In this document: positions 30,873 through 39,551 of the stretch, piece by piece
Numbering within the stretch: the first letter of the stretch is position 1
How the letters are laid out: each line of letters starts with the position of its first letter
NCBI RefSeq assembly: GCF_037190085.1
Contig: NZ_JBBCJO010000004.1
Span: 124,001-188,000, forward strand
Length of the DNA stretch: 64,000 nt
Origin: Gemmatimonas aurantiaca
GTDB lineage: Bacteria > Gemmatimonadota > Gemmatimonadetes > Gemmatimonadales > Gemmatimonadaceae
Direction of reading: 5' to 3'
Translations under genes and position numbers: made by a program
Notes under the pieces: generated by a model
What the model saw: the letters and a program-made list of their open reading frames with translations, nothing else
The model's database searches: none
What the model was told of the DNA's origin: nothing

Positions 30873-33230
30873 CTACCGCACCGCCTGGGGATCCCCCGTC
30901 AGCGTGACGCTCATGCGCGACCAGTCGGCGAACCGCCGCGCGCGGGTGAGATCCTCGGCGTTCATCCGCTGAATCCGGGCCAGCAGCGCGGATTGCCAGG
31001 CCACGGTGCGGCCGGCCGCGAGATCGGTGCGTAGCGAGCTCTCGATGTCCGCCAGTGTGGAATGATCCAGCAACAATTCCTGACGCATCCCTTCGGCCAA
31101 CACATCGGGGCTCGGCATCGCGGACACACCATCGGCGAATGCCCGCACGACGGCTTCGGCTTCCTGCAGCGACTCACGCACCCGATCCGACTGGACTTCG
31201 GCGGTGATGACGATGCGACTGGAATCCCCTTCCACCACCGCGCGGCTGTTGGCGCCATAGCTCCAGCGCCGTTCGGTGCGAAGACGTGTGTTCAACGCGG
31301 TGGTCAGGCGCCGTCGGAAGATTCTGGCCACGATTTCGTCGTCCGCAGTGGCGGTGGGGACACGGAGTTCGAGACGCAGCTCCGTCTGCACACGTCCGGG
31401 CGCTTCCACCGCGTGCACGCCCGGCACGAGCGGCTGCGGCAGTGTGGAAGGCGGGGAGAATGGTGACGTCGTCCCGGTCTCATTGCCACCAAGGCGGGCA
31501 ACCTGCTGCCGGGGCCAGGTGGCGATCGCACGGGCAATGGCCTGCGCCGCCTGTGCCGGTTCGATCGCGCCGGTCACGTAGATGCTCGTACCCCGACGCA
31601 CACGTGGTGTCGACGCGATCCATCGCCAGAGGCCATCGAGATCATCCACCGCACGTTGCCGCGTGACACTCGCACCGACACCTGACGATGACACCGACGC
31701 ATCGGCGGAACCGGACGGCGCGGTGACGATGGTGGCCCGCACCAGCGGCAACGCCGACATCTTCGTCACGAGCAGTCGCACGTCGCCGACGATCGTGTCG
31801 TGTGTGAGCGCGAGTGTACGAAGCGGTGGCGTACCGAAACGCATGGGGGCATCGGATGCCAGCGTGCCGCTCGCGATGACCGCTGGCTTCGAAGGTGGTG
31901 CCGCGAGCGCCAGCTCATATCCCCGACCCACGAGCCACTCGCGTGCGCCATTCATGACATCCGACCGATCGGCGCGATGCAGCCGATCGAGTCGCTGACC
32001 GGCAACGGCCGGATCCCCGGCGAAGAACGTGGCTTCGCCCAGTTGTTCGCTGCGGGAGCGCTGAAAGCCCAGGGCATCGAGCAAGCCGAGCATCGTCGCG
32101 GTGCCTTCGGCACGTGCCTCGCCGAGTCCGACAGTGTCACCTCGTGCCACGGCCGACAACGCCTGATCGAGCAGACGGCTCGCCGCAACAATGGCACTCC
32201 CATCCGCGAGTTCCGCATTGATGGTGAGATCACTGGCGAGCATACCCGGTTCGACTGTCACGCGGGGCGGCTGCCGCAGCAGCGCCTTCGCGTCGCGCCC
32301 CCATCGGTCAGCCGCGAGACGCAGCGCAATCTCGGCGTGTTCGAGCGCGGATTCGCCGAGTGGTGGCACGGCAAACCGGCGCGTGAGCCGCGAGGAACCG
32401 GAAATGGCGCGCTGCATCTCTCGCCGAAGCGTCGATGTCGCTGGCAGGGCACGCCATTGCCGTGGAGCACCGCTCGCCCGCGCAGGCAGAGCACCGTACC
32501 GTGCCGCGATGCGCGCCCGGGTGGAATCGACATCGAATGCGCCCACGACCAGGAGCATCGCATCACCAACCGCGGCATGGGCGTCGGCAAACGCGCGCAG
32601 ATCCGCGGCCGAGATACTGCGCACCGATTGTTCGGTTTCTCCGAGGAGCCCATAGGGATGCGCATCCCCATAGGTGCCGATCTGCAGACGCCAGTACGGC
32701 TGCAGCCCTTCGGTCACCGGCAGCTCACCGCCACGTCCTTCGTTCACCACGATATCGGCGTGCGCGCGCACGACCGAATCGGTGATGGCCTCACTGCGCA
32801 ACGCGAGACGTGCCGCATGCATGGCCAGCGCCGCATCGAGCGCCGAGGGATCGACCAGCAGGAAGTACCGCGCGTGATCGCGTCGGACCTGCGCGTTGCT
32901 GTTCGCCTGCAATGGCGCGGCGCGCCGTCGCCCTTCGGAATCGAGCGGCGCCGCCAGAGCGGCCGAGACGTGTTCGAGCAGATGGGCCGTTCCCCGTTGG
33001 CCTTTGGGATCATGGCGCGTGCCCGAGGCAAGCCAGAGCTCCACACTCACGTGAAAGGCCGTGGAATCGGGCGCCAGCACCACGGTGAGTCCGTTGTCGA
33101 GACGGTAGGAGGAGACGGCGGAGAGCACGTGTGGTTGCTGCGCGTCTGAGAGAGCGGGCACGGCAACGCTCCATGCCAGCAGAGCGCCAATGCCGAACCG
33201 CCGGAGCGGAGGCGGGCCAATGAACGTCAT
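30873..33230 (-). CDS. secreted M16-family zinc peptidase
   Basis: A 785-residue protein with signal peptide (FGIGALLAWSVAVPALSDAQ). The first M16 domain has VSSYRLDNGLTVVLAPDS, the inverted zinc motif HLLEH in GTAHLLEHVSAALAA, and the third ligand Glu in ADIVVNEGRGG. A second inactive-type M16 domain follows from about 480 (VRLLVTKMSALPLVRATIVT; TELRLELRVPTATADDEIVA RIFRR). This is the usual two-domain clam-shell that degrades peptides. The start at 33230 gives the only good signal peptide. It is divergent from the PEBP gene. Confidence 0.88.
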   Translation of the reverse strand: MTFIGPPPLRRFGIGALLAWSVAVPALSDAQQPHVLSAVSSYRLDNGLTVVLAPDSTAFHVSVELWLASGTRHDPKGQRGTAHLLEHVSAALAAPLDSEGRRRAAPLQANSNAQVRRDHARYFLLVDPSALDAALAMHAARLALRSEAITDSVVRAHADIVVNEGRGGELPVTEGLQPYWRLQIGTYGDAHPYGLLGETEQSVRSISAADLRAFADAHAAVGDAMLLVVGAFDVDSTRARIAARYGALPARASGAPRQWRALPATSTLRREMQRAISGSSRLTRRFAVPPLGESALEHAEIALRLAADRWGRDAKALLRQPPRVTVEPGMLASDLTINAELADGSAIVAASRLLDQALSAVARGDTVGLGEARAEGTATMLGLLDALGFQRSRSEQLGEATFFAGDPAVAGQRLDRLHRADRSDVMNGAREWLVGRGYELALAAPPSKPAVIASGTLASDAPMRFGTPPLRTLALTHDTIVGDVRLLVTKMSALPLVRATIVTAPSGSADASVSSSGVGASVTRQRAVDDLDGLWRWIASTPRVRRGTSIYVTGAIEPAQAAQAIARAIATWPRQQVARLGGNETGTTSPFSPPSTLPQPLVPGVHAVEAPGRVQTELRLELRVPTATADDEIVARIFRRRLTTALNTRLRTERRWSYGANSRAVVEGDSSRIVITAEVQSDRVRESLQEAEAVVRAFADGVSAMPSPDVLAEGMRQELLLDHSTLADIESSLRTDLAAGRTVAWQSALLARIQRMNAEDLTRARRFADWSRMSVTLTGDPQAVR

Positions 33231-33345
33231 GGCCCATTGGATGGTCGTATGGGCCCAAGGGTTTGATCGTCCATGACGCGACCGCCGCGCGGCGCGTACT
33301 TTCTGTCGTATCGGCGATCTCTCCCACCCGCTCCGGAAGATGTCC

Positions 33346-33945
33346 ATGAAAGTTCTCAGCACCCTTGCCTCGATCGTTGCCGGCGGATTTCTCGTCGCAC
33401 TGCCACTGTCCGCCCAGCAACCGGCAGCGGCGCCACCGGCCATGGTGCTCACCGTGGAAGGCTTCGCCGATGGCGGCGACATCCCCGTGAAATTCAGTCA
33501 GGCCGCCCCCGGCGTCGCGCCCGGCGAAGGTCTTTCCCCCGCCATGCGCTGGACGAACGTGCCGGCCGGCACCCAGTCATTCGTGCTGAACATGCGCGAC
33601 CTCGATGTCGCGCGAAATCGCACCACCGAAGACCAGGCGCATTGGATCGTGTGGAACATCCCCGCCACCGCGACGGGCATGAGCGAGGGGCAGCCCAAGG
33701 GTGCCCAGTTGCCCGACGGCAGTTGGCAGCACAGCGCGACCGGTCTGATGTATCGTGGCCCCGGTGCGGGCGCGAACGGGCCTCGGCATCACTACATGTT
33801 CGAGATCTATGCCCTCGACGTGAAGCTCAACGTGACACCCGGCGCCGACGCGTTCGAATCGCGCGCGAAGGTCTTCCAAGCAATGCAGGGCCACGTGCTG
33901 GGCAAGGCGGTGTACGGCGGTCTGTTCCGTCGACCGGCGCCGTAA
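33346..33945 (+). CDS. YbhB/YbcL-type phosphatidylethanolamine-binding protein, exported
   Basis: A 199-residue protein with signal peptide (LSTLASIVAGGFLVALPLSAQ). The PEBP domain shows FADGGDIPVKFSQAAPGVAP, LSPAMRWTNVPAGTQSFVLN, D-L-D ... HWIVWNIPAT and GPRHHYMFEIYALD, the conserved ligand-pocket blocks. YbhB-type proteins bind small anionic or phosphorylated ligands; the biological role is poorly known. The ATG at 33346 was chosen because GGAAG is 6 nt upstream; the ATG at 33340 abuts it. Confidence 0.88.
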   Translation: MKVLSTLASIVAGGFLVALPLSAQQPAAAPPAMVLTVEGFADGGDIPVKFSQAAPGVAPGEGLSPAMRWTNVPAGTQSFVLNMRDLDVARNRTTEDQAHWIVWNIPATATGMSEGQPKGAQLPDGSWQHSATGLMYRGPGAGANGPRHHYMFEIYALDVKLNVTPGADAFESRAKVFQAMQGHVLGKAVYGGLFRRPAP

Positions 33946-34103
33946 CGGGGGATTGGTGCGCACCGGCCTGCGCCGGGGTTGCGCTTCCGACCGGTAGACC
34001 GGAAGTTCGTGCGGATGACGGCGATGCGCATCGCCTCTCCGCGATCCGTTCGTCGTGTCAGCCGCCTGCGCGCACCCCCTCCCCGAGCAATGGAGAACAT
34101 TCG

Positions 34104-34658
34104 ATGCACATCTTCCTGAGTGGACACGGTGGCTGGACACCCAGCTCCGGTTTCACGAAGATGCCGGCCCGATGCTCACTGCATTTCTACACACATTTCG
34201 CCAAGCTGCTCATGACCGACATGGAGACAAAAATCCTTGCCGGGTCATGGCGGACCGTCGAGCGAAGTCATGGCCAGTACATGACGGCACCCAACATGAC
34301 CTTGTACGGACAACCGGCCGCGTGGACGCAGCGCGCGGAAAAGGCTCTCGACCATGGCGTCTGGGGTGCGGACGCCACGATCCTCGCGCTACCCGACGAA
34401 GACGATCAAGCCACTCTCTCCGAATTGTTCGAAGAGATGATCAAGGCGGGGCCGCTCGAGGAGGATGTGCACTTCCATTGGTTGTGCTGCAGCCACGTCG
34501 ATCTCAAGCCGGCGGGTGGTGCCGACGTCGGGTTCAACGCGAGCGACTTCGTGCACAATTCGGGCTATCAGGGCCTGTCCGGACGCTATCGCAATGAAAA
34601 TCAGCGAGGTGTTTTCAAACCGATCATCGGAGAACTGAAGCGGAAGGGGCTTCGCTGA
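34104..34658 (+). CDS. Stv-like adhesin domain protein
   Basis: A 184-residue protein beginning MHIFLSGHGGWTPSSGFTKM, followed by HFYTHFAKLLMTD, PNMTLYGQPAAW and HFHWLCCSHVDLKP. The opening LSGHGGW and the cysteine pair before S-H fit my recollection of the putative adhesin Stv domain, a caspase-like small domain often found in toxins. No signal peptide is present, so it is probably cytoplasmic or exported by another route. GGAG lies 9 nt before the ATG. It stands alone between the PEBP gene and a convergent gene. Confidence 0.5.
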   Translation: MHIFLSGHGGWTPSSGFTKMPARCSLHFYTHFAKLLMTDMETKILAGSWRTVERSHGQYMTAPNMTLYGQPAAWTQRAEKALDHGVWGADATILALPDEDDQATLSELFEEMIKAGPLEEDVHFHWLCCSHVDLKPAGGADVGFNASDFVHNSGYQGLSGRYRNENQRGVFKPIIGELKRKGLR

Positions 34659-34695
34659 AGATCGCGCGATGCACATCGATGGCAGTCGCCATCTT

Positions 34696-34738
34696 CGCAG
34701 AACGGCCTCCGCGGACATTCCACGGAGGCCGTTCTGCG
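34696..34738. terminator. bidirectional hairpin terminator
   Basis: CGCAGAACGGCCTCCG (34696-34711) and its exact complement (34723-34738) form a perfect 16-bp stem with an 11-nt loop, between the convergent Stv-like gene and the secreted protein gene at 34766. Confidence 0.75.
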
Positions 34739-34765
34739 AGATCATGTCACGACGACTGCTCGTGA

Positions 34766-35443
34766 TTACATCACTTCCACCGCGACGTGATCGCCGGTCT
34801 TGAGCTTGAGCACCTGCGTGCTCAGTCCCATGTCACCTGCGGGACGCAGCAGCACGCGCAGACCATCCGTGTTGCCCAGCATGTTCGCCGGCAGACGCAG
34901 CGTGGTCAGGCCATTCGCGGTCGCTTCACCGATCTTCACCGAGAACGTGCCCTGCTCCGCATACACCGTCATCGCCTTGTTGCGACGATTGTCGATGGTG
35001 ACCGTGGCATTGGCGCGCTCCTCACGCGTGAGCGGCACGGCAATGCTGTCGCTCCACGCCACGCCACCACTGGGCGGCACCAGCAGACCCAGCTGCGATG
35101 TCGTATTCACCGGCAGGGCCTGCGCCACGAGATCGGGGCCGTTGCCCGGCGTACGGGCGTAGAAGTACAACGATTCCTGACCGCGCACCGCAGCGGCCGG
35201 AATGGACAGCGTGCCCACCGTGCCGGCCTTCACCACACCGAGCTTGCGGTCGGTGCCACGGGTCTGCACGAACACCGTCACCGGAACATCCCGGTCGTTC
35301 TGCACGGTGAGCACGTTCTTGGTTTCACCCACCACGCGTGCCGCCGGAAGGCGCGTCGGGGGCTGATTGGTCTGGGCACCAAGGGTCGCGGCGCCGAGGG
35401 AAAGCGTTGCCAGCCCGATGGCCAGCTTTGTCATATTCCGCAT
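34766..35443 (-). CDS. secreted beta-rich hypothetical protein
   Basis: A 225-residue protein with signal peptide (MTKLAIGLATLSLGAATLGA). The mature part looks like two similar beta-sandwich repeats: VLTVQNDRDVPVTVFVQTRG near 45 and ATVTIDNRRNKAMTVYAEQG near 150 align well, each followed by a G-x-L-x-x-L-P-A segment. An internal duplication of an approximately 100-residue unit is therefore likely. GGAGG lies about 7 nt before the ATG at 35443. No function is assigned; secreted proteins of this shape may bind cell-surface material. Confidence 0.7.
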   Translation of the reverse strand: MRNMTKLAIGLATLSLGAATLGAQTNQPPTRLPAARVVGETKNVLTVQNDRDVPVTVFVQTRGTDRKLGVVKAGTVGTLSIPAAAVRGQESLYFYARTPGNGPDLVAQALPVNTTSQLGLLVPPSGGVAWSDSIAVPLTREERANATVTIDNRRNKAMTVYAEQGTFSVKIGEATANGLTTLRLPANMLGNTDGLRVLLRPAGDMGLSTQVLKLKTGDHVAVEVM

Positions 35444-35603
35444 CTTCAGGTCCTCCCTGAGAGTCTGAGCAGGGCACCGCAGCGTGCCGCTGTAATTGAT
35501 GTACGAACGGCCGGTGACCCCCTGTTGTAGGGGAATCACGGTATTTCCCGGGAAATTCCCTGAGACCGATCCCGGCCTCCGGCCGGAGGGGCTATGCTAC
35601 GCC

Positions 35604-35882
35604 ATGACTTCGCCTCTCTCCTCCCCGAAGCTGTACCAGCTCGTCGGTCCCGACGGCACGCGGTACAGCAGCCCCGAAAAAGGCACGCTCGGCGGCTATC
35701 GCAAGGAACGCCGCTATGGCCGCCTCGACTGCAAGGCCGCCCGTCGGGCCCTCGCCACCGGCCGCGGCTATGAACAGCAGCGCGTGTTTTTTGCCGACGA
35801 AGCCACGGCCATCGCCGCCGGCTATCGTCCATGCGCGGTCTGCATGCCCGAGGAATACAAGGCATGGAAGGCCAGGCAATGA
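35604..35882 (+). CDS. Ada-like metal-binding domain protein
   Basis: A 92-residue single-domain protein: LYQLVGPDGTRYSSPEKGTL, YGRLDCKAARRAL, RVFFADEATAIAAGYRPCAV-CMPEEY. The Cys in LDCKAA plus the C-x2-C of CAVC resemble the zinc-binding N-terminal module of Ada (R-P-C-x2-C-x-P), where one cysteine accepts methyl from phosphotriesters. Only the module is present, without the AraC-like or methyltransferase parts, so it is a stand-alone metal-binding protein. Its TGA overlaps the next ATG (ATGA), which couples it to the monooxygenase-like gene. Confidence 0.75.
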   Translation: MTSPLSSPKLYQLVGPDGTRYSSPEKGTLGGYRKERRYGRLDCKAARRALATGRGYEQQRVFFADEATAIAAGYRPCAVCMPEEYKAWKARQ

Positions 35883-36241
35883 GCACCTCGTATACCCCGA
35901 TGATCATCGCCCAGGTCCACATTCAGGTGCTCCCCGGGCACGTGGACGCCTTCCTGGCCGCCACACTCGACAATGCCCGCCACAGCGTGCAGGAGCCGGG
36001 CGTGATCCGGTTCGACGTGGTCCGACAGGCCGATGACCCGACCCGTTTTTCGCTCATCGAGATCTATCGGGACGCGCAGGCGCCGATCGCCCACAAGGAG
36101 ACGGCACATTACGCACGCTGGCGCGACACGGTCGCGTCGATGATGGCCAGCCCGAGAACCAGTGTGCGGTATGAAGCGGTGTTCCCCGCGCCGCCGCAGT
36201 GGGAGATGCCGGGCGGCGCGGATGCGGCACTCGAGGGGTGA
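35879..36241 (+). CDS. antibiotic-biosynthesis-monooxygenase (ABM) family protein
   Basis: A 120-residue protein with the dimeric alpha/beta-barrel ABM fold: IIAQVHIQVLPGHVDAFLAA, SVQEPGVIRFDVVRQADDPT, RFSLIEIYRDAQAPIAHKET and HYARWRDTV. The His in HYARW and the pattern E-P-G-x-x-R/F match LsrG- and YgiN-like members, which act on quinones or small signalling molecules without a cofactor. The substrate is unknown. It is coupled by a 4-nt overlap to the preceding gene. Confidence 0.85.
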   Translation: MSTSYTPMIIAQVHIQVLPGHVDAFLAATLDNARHSVQEPGVIRFDVVRQADDPTRFSLIEIYRDAQAPIAHKETAHYARWRDTVASMMASPRTSVRYEAVFPAPPQWEMPGGADAALEG

Positions 36242-36315
36242 CCTCGGGTCGTCCCACGGGCTCGTCCAGGTCATCGCCTCATCGTTCACGAAATTTTCAG
36301 CGAGATCGTCCGCGA

Positions 36316-36342
36316 TGTCGAAATCGGCGCATCGACTCCGAC
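36316..36342 (+). promoter_or_regulatory. possible ECF42 sigma-factor promoter
   Basis: TGTCGA at 36316-36321 and CGAC at 36339-36342, 17 bp apart, lie about 55 bp upstream of the DGPF gene that precedes the ECF42 sigma factor. ECF42 promoters are reported with a TGTCGA-type -35 element, as I recall; the -10 assignment is uncertain. Confidence 0.4.
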
Positions 36343-36396
36343 TGAGGGGTGAAGCGCCAACCGTGGCGCCCTTTCCCACTCTTCAGGAGATCCACC

Positions 36397-36795
36397 ATGC
36401 GCTACATGCTGATGATGCACGCCCCCCGCGGTACCGGTGACTGGGCCGTGATGAACTGGGCTCCAGAGGATTTCCGGGCCCACATCCAATTCATGATGCG
36501 ATTGAATGAAGACCTCAAACAGTCGGGCGAACTCGTGAGCGCCCAGGGGCTGGCCATGCCCGCCGAAGCGCGCGTCGTACGCGCCGGGGCTGCGGGCGAA
36601 CCCGTCGTGACCGATGGCCCGTTCGCCGAGGCGAAGGAGTTCCTGGCGGGCTACTGGATCGTGGATGTCGAGAAGACCGAACGAGCGTATGCCATCGCCG
36701 CCAAAGCGTCGTCGGCACCCGGCAAGGGAGGTGTGCCGCTCGACATGGCCATCGAGGTGCGTCAGGTCATGAGCGTGCCCCCGGTGGATGGCTGA
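36397..36795 (+). CDS. DGPF-domain (YCII-related) protein
   Basis: A 132-residue protein: RYMLMMHAPRGTGDW, LNEDLKQSGELVSAQGLAMP, the signature VTDGPFAEAKEFLAGYWIVD, and a C-terminal PLDMAIEVRQVMSV. This is the DGPF/YCII family, small ferredoxin-like-fold proteins. It is followed with an 8-nt overlap by the ECF42 sigma factor gene, and this pairing is a known conserved feature of ECF42. The DGPF protein is thought to be a target or partner of the sigma factor. AGGAGA sits 7 nt before the ATG. Confidence 0.92.
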   Translation: MRYMLMMHAPRGTGDWAVMNWAPEDFRAHIQFMMRLNEDLKQSGELVSAQGLAMPAEARVVRAGAAGEPVVTDGPFAEAKEFLAGYWIVDVEKTERAYAIAAKASSAPGKGGVPLDMAIEVRQVMSVPPVDG

Positions 36796-38068
36796 CGGCC
36801 CCACGCCAATGACGGCCATCGAGCACCTGCTGCGCGATCTCGCGCCGCAGGTGCTCGCGGTGCTCGCCCGTCGACACGGGGATTTTGCCGACGCCGAGGA
36901 CGCCGTTCAGGAAGCGCTCATCGCGGCCGCCGAGCAATGGGCGGCAAGCGGGGTGCCGGCAAATCCGTCGGGGTGGTTGTATCACGTGGCCACACGGCGG
37001 TACACCGATCGTTTGCGCAGCGAGATCGCCCGACAGCAACGTGAACACGACACGGCGGTCCTGTGGGCGGAAAACGCGTTCATACCACCTCCCGATGTGG
37101 AGGTCGTTCCGACCACCGATGACACACTCACCCTGCTGTTGATGTGCTGTCATCCCGTGCTCACCACGGCATCGGCGGCGGCCCTGACATTGCGTGCCGT
37201 CGGTGGTCTCACCACGACCGAGATCGCCCGTGCGTATCTCGTGCCCTCGGCCACGATGGGGCAACGCATCAGTCGCGCGAAACACGCCATCCGGCAATCC
37301 CGGGTGCCGTTCGCCATGCCGACGCTTTCCGACCTGCCGCGCGCACTCGTCAGCACGATGCAGGCGTTGTATCTGCTGTTCAATGAAGGACACACCGCAT
37401 CGTCGGGTGACGCCCTGCTGCGCATCGATCTGTCGGCGGAGGCCATCCGTCTCACGCGCCTGCTGCACGCGCTCGTTCCCTCGCACGGTGAGGTGGCGGG
37501 GCTGCTGGCGCTCATGCTGCTGACCCATGCACGCCGTGACGCCCGCACGGGTCCGCATGGCGAACTCATTCCGCTGGACGAGCAGGACCGCACCCGCTGG
37601 AACCGCACCGATATCGCGGAGGGCATCCGACTGGTGGAGCAGGCTCTCACCTCGGATGCTGCCGGTCCCTACGGCATTCAGGCGGCGATTGCCGCGCTGC
37701 ATGCCGAAGCACCGGACACCGCCACGACCGACTGGGCGCAGATCCTGGCGCTCTACACCGTGCTCGAACACATGACCGGCAACCCGATGGTCTCGCTCAA
37801 TCGCACCATCGCCGTGGCCATGGTGGACGGGCCGCACGCCGCGCTCTCGTTGCTCGATACCGTGGCGCAGAACGCACAGCTCGCCGACCATCACCGGGTG
37901 GATGCGGTGCGTGCCCACTTTCACGACATGATGGGCAACCATGAACGGGCCGCCCATCACTATCGTCTCGCCGCCGAGCGCACGACCAGTCTGCCGGAAC
38001 GCCATCATCTCATCGCGAAAGCACAGCGCGCCAGACATCGCGTGGACGCTGCACAACCGATGGAGTGA
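36788..38068 (+). CDS. ECF42-group RNA polymerase sigma factor with C-terminal extension
   Basis: A 426-residue protein. Region 2 is seen in HGDFADAEDAVQEALIAAAE and NPSGWLYHVATRRYTDRLR, region 4 in LTLRAVGGLTTTEIARAYLV and GQRISRAKHAIRQS. The long C-terminal part (about 175-426) has ALYLLFNEGHTASSGDAL, WTRT-like WNRTDIAEGIRLVEQAL, GPYGIQAAIAALHAEAPDT, LNRTIAVAMVDGP and a TPR-like end. That extension is diagnostic for ECF42 and is needed for its activity. No anti-sigma gene is adjacent, as is normal for this group. A second ATG at 36809 is an alternative start. Confidence 0.92.
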   Translation: MADGPTPMTAIEHLLRDLAPQVLAVLARRHGDFADAEDAVQEALIAAAEQWAASGVPANPSGWLYHVATRRYTDRLRSEIARQQREHDTAVLWAENAFIPPPDVEVVPTTDDTLTLLLMCCHPVLTTASAAALTLRAVGGLTTTEIARAYLVPSATMGQRISRAKHAIRQSRVPFAMPTLSDLPRALVSTMQALYLLFNEGHTASSGDALLRIDLSAEAIRLTRLLHALVPSHGEVAGLLALMLLTHARRDARTGPHGELIPLDEQDRTRWNRTDIAEGIRLVEQALTSDAAGPYGIQAAIAALHAEAPDTATTDWAQILALYTVLEHMTGNPMVSLNRTIAVAMVDGPHAALSLLDTVAQNAQLADHHRVDAVRAHFHDMMGNHERAAHHYRLAAERTTSLPERHHLIAKAQRARHRVDAAQPME

Positions 38069-38103
38069 GGTTTGGAGGAAATTTCGAGTGAATTTCGAGT
38101 GAA

Positions 38104-39162
38104 TCAGCGCATCGACGGAACGAACGGCGAATAGCCCACGCCGTCGGAGCCGGCTCCCACCGTGAGCGTCTTCACGATTTCGCCGCGGGCGAGATCCACG
38201 ACCACCACACGGGCCACCGCCTTGAGCGTGACGAATCCGTACGCGCCATCCCGGGAGACGGTCACCCCCTGGGGTGATGCGGGGCGCGGCGCCGCGTCCG
38301 CCGCACCGCCGGCCGGAACCTGCGCCGGTACGGCGATGGTCTTTCTGATGCGATGGGTGGCCACGTCGACGATGTGGATCTGCTCACTGCCCGGGTCGGA
38401 GATGACCGCGGTGCGATTGTCGGGCGTGATGCCCACACGATAGGCCATCCCGAAGCCCTCCATGCGCTGGGTGATCGCGCCGGTGGCCGCGTCGAGCGCA
38501 TACACGAGATGCGATTCGTTGCCGCCCACCCAGACTTCCTTCCCGTTGGGCATGACGGCAATGCCTTCGATCCGCGCCCCCACCGGCCACGTACCGGTCA
38601 CCCGGCGGCTCTGCACATCGATGGCGCTCACACTCATGGCCGCGATGTTCGTGGTGTAGGCGTGGGCGCCGTCAGCGGTGAGACTCACCATATGCGTGGT
38701 GGCCTGTCCGGTGCTCATCGACGAATCGATGGCCTGGGTGTCGAGATTCACCACCAGCACCCGCTGCGCCCGTTCGCCGGTCACCAGCAACTGCTTGCCG
38801 TCCGGCAGATAGGCCAATCCGTGCGGCCGCTGATTGCCCGCTCCCAACTCCACATACCGAGGCTCAGCCGTCGGCTTCGTCAGATCGAACACCGCCAGCG
38901 AACTGCCCACGCTATTGCGGTTGCCATAGATGGCCACCACGGCCTGCCGACCGTCGGGAGAAATGGCCACTTCGTGCGGTCCCTCGCGGACGGGAACGGT
39001 GGCCAGAGTCTTCGCGCTCGCCACATCCACGATGGTCACCGAATGGGCGTCCATGTTGGAGGCGACAATGGTGCCGCGCGGTTGTGCGGAGACGATCGTG
39101 GCGGAAGAGATGGCGGCGCTGAACAGCACCGACGCCATCGCTGGAACAGATCGGAAGGCCAT
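38104..39162 (-). CDS. exported YVTN-type beta-propeller protein
   Basis: A 352-residue protein with signal peptide (VLFSAAISSATIVSAQ). About seven propeller blades repeat the pattern I-V-D-V-x-x-x-K-x-L-x-T-V: TIVDVASAKTLATVPVREGP, VVNLDTQAIDSSM, AIDVQSRRVTGTWPVG, IVDVATHRIRKTIAVP, VVDLARGEIVKTLTVG. P-H-E-V-A-I-S-P-D-G motifs recur at blade starts. Such lactonase-like propellers bind surface polymers or serve as scaffolds. It is clearly paralogous to the gene at 56700. It ends 35 bp from the convergent ECF42 gene, the gap holding a tandem copy of ATTTCGAGTGA. Confidence 0.85.
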   Translation of the reverse strand: MAFRSVPAMASVLFSAAISSATIVSAQPRGTIVASNMDAHSVTIVDVASAKTLATVPVREGPHEVAISPDGRQAVVAIYGNRNSVGSSLAVFDLTKPTAEPRYVELGAGNQRPHGLAYLPDGKQLLVTGERAQRVLVVNLDTQAIDSSMSTGQATTHMVSLTADGAHAYTTNIAAMSVSAIDVQSRRVTGTWPVGARIEGIAVMPNGKEVWVGGNESHLVYALDAATGAITQRMEGFGMAYRVGITPDNRTAVISDPGSEQIHIVDVATHRIRKTIAVPAQVPAGGAADAAPRPASPQGVTVSRDGAYGFVTLKAVARVVVVDLARGEIVKTLTVGAGSDGVGYSPFVPSMR

Positions 39163-39551
39163 GGGCAAACGAGGGGCGGGGGGCAGGCAGGACAGAGGCC
39201 ATGCGCGTCGAACGAGGAGCGGGAGACGCACCGGCAATACACACGTGGAAGGGAGGAATTCGTCCCACAATGATCTGCCTGGGCGGGTAGGCAGCAAGCA
39301 CCGCGTGACGAATGGCGCTGCAGACGCGCCTTCACGCGTGCCAGGATCCCGAGGGGTATCCGGAGGCGGTACATGCTGTACCGCCTGTACCGCGTCAGTC
39401 CATCTCGCCGGCAGACGTGAAGCAGGCGGCAAGCCCTGCGTGACAAGTGGCGCCACACACGCGACTTTACGCAGGCCGGCACTCCACAGGCACGGCCGGA
39501 TGCAGAGCCCAGGCTCTCCGCGGCCCTCCGCTACTTCCCCTGCTTTTCCCA
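39163..39551. promoter_or_regulatory. divergent intergenic region with inverted repeat
   Basis: 389 bp between two outward-facing genes, so both promoters should lie here. I see no small gene. GGCGGTACATGCTGTACCGCC at 39365-39385 is a perfect 9-bp inverted repeat with a 3-bp centre, followed by another TGTACCGC half-site (39385-39392), which suggests an operator. Other parts are GC-rich and featureless. Confidence 0.4.

Noticed and set aside
35604..35882. Ada methyltransferase
   Set aside because: Only the small metal-binding module is present; the methyltransferase PCHR motif and AraC domain are absent.
36767..38056. Minus-strand frame of 429 codons
   Set aside because: It mirrors the ECF42 gene on the other strand and has a His/Gly/Arg-rich composition with no recognisable motif.
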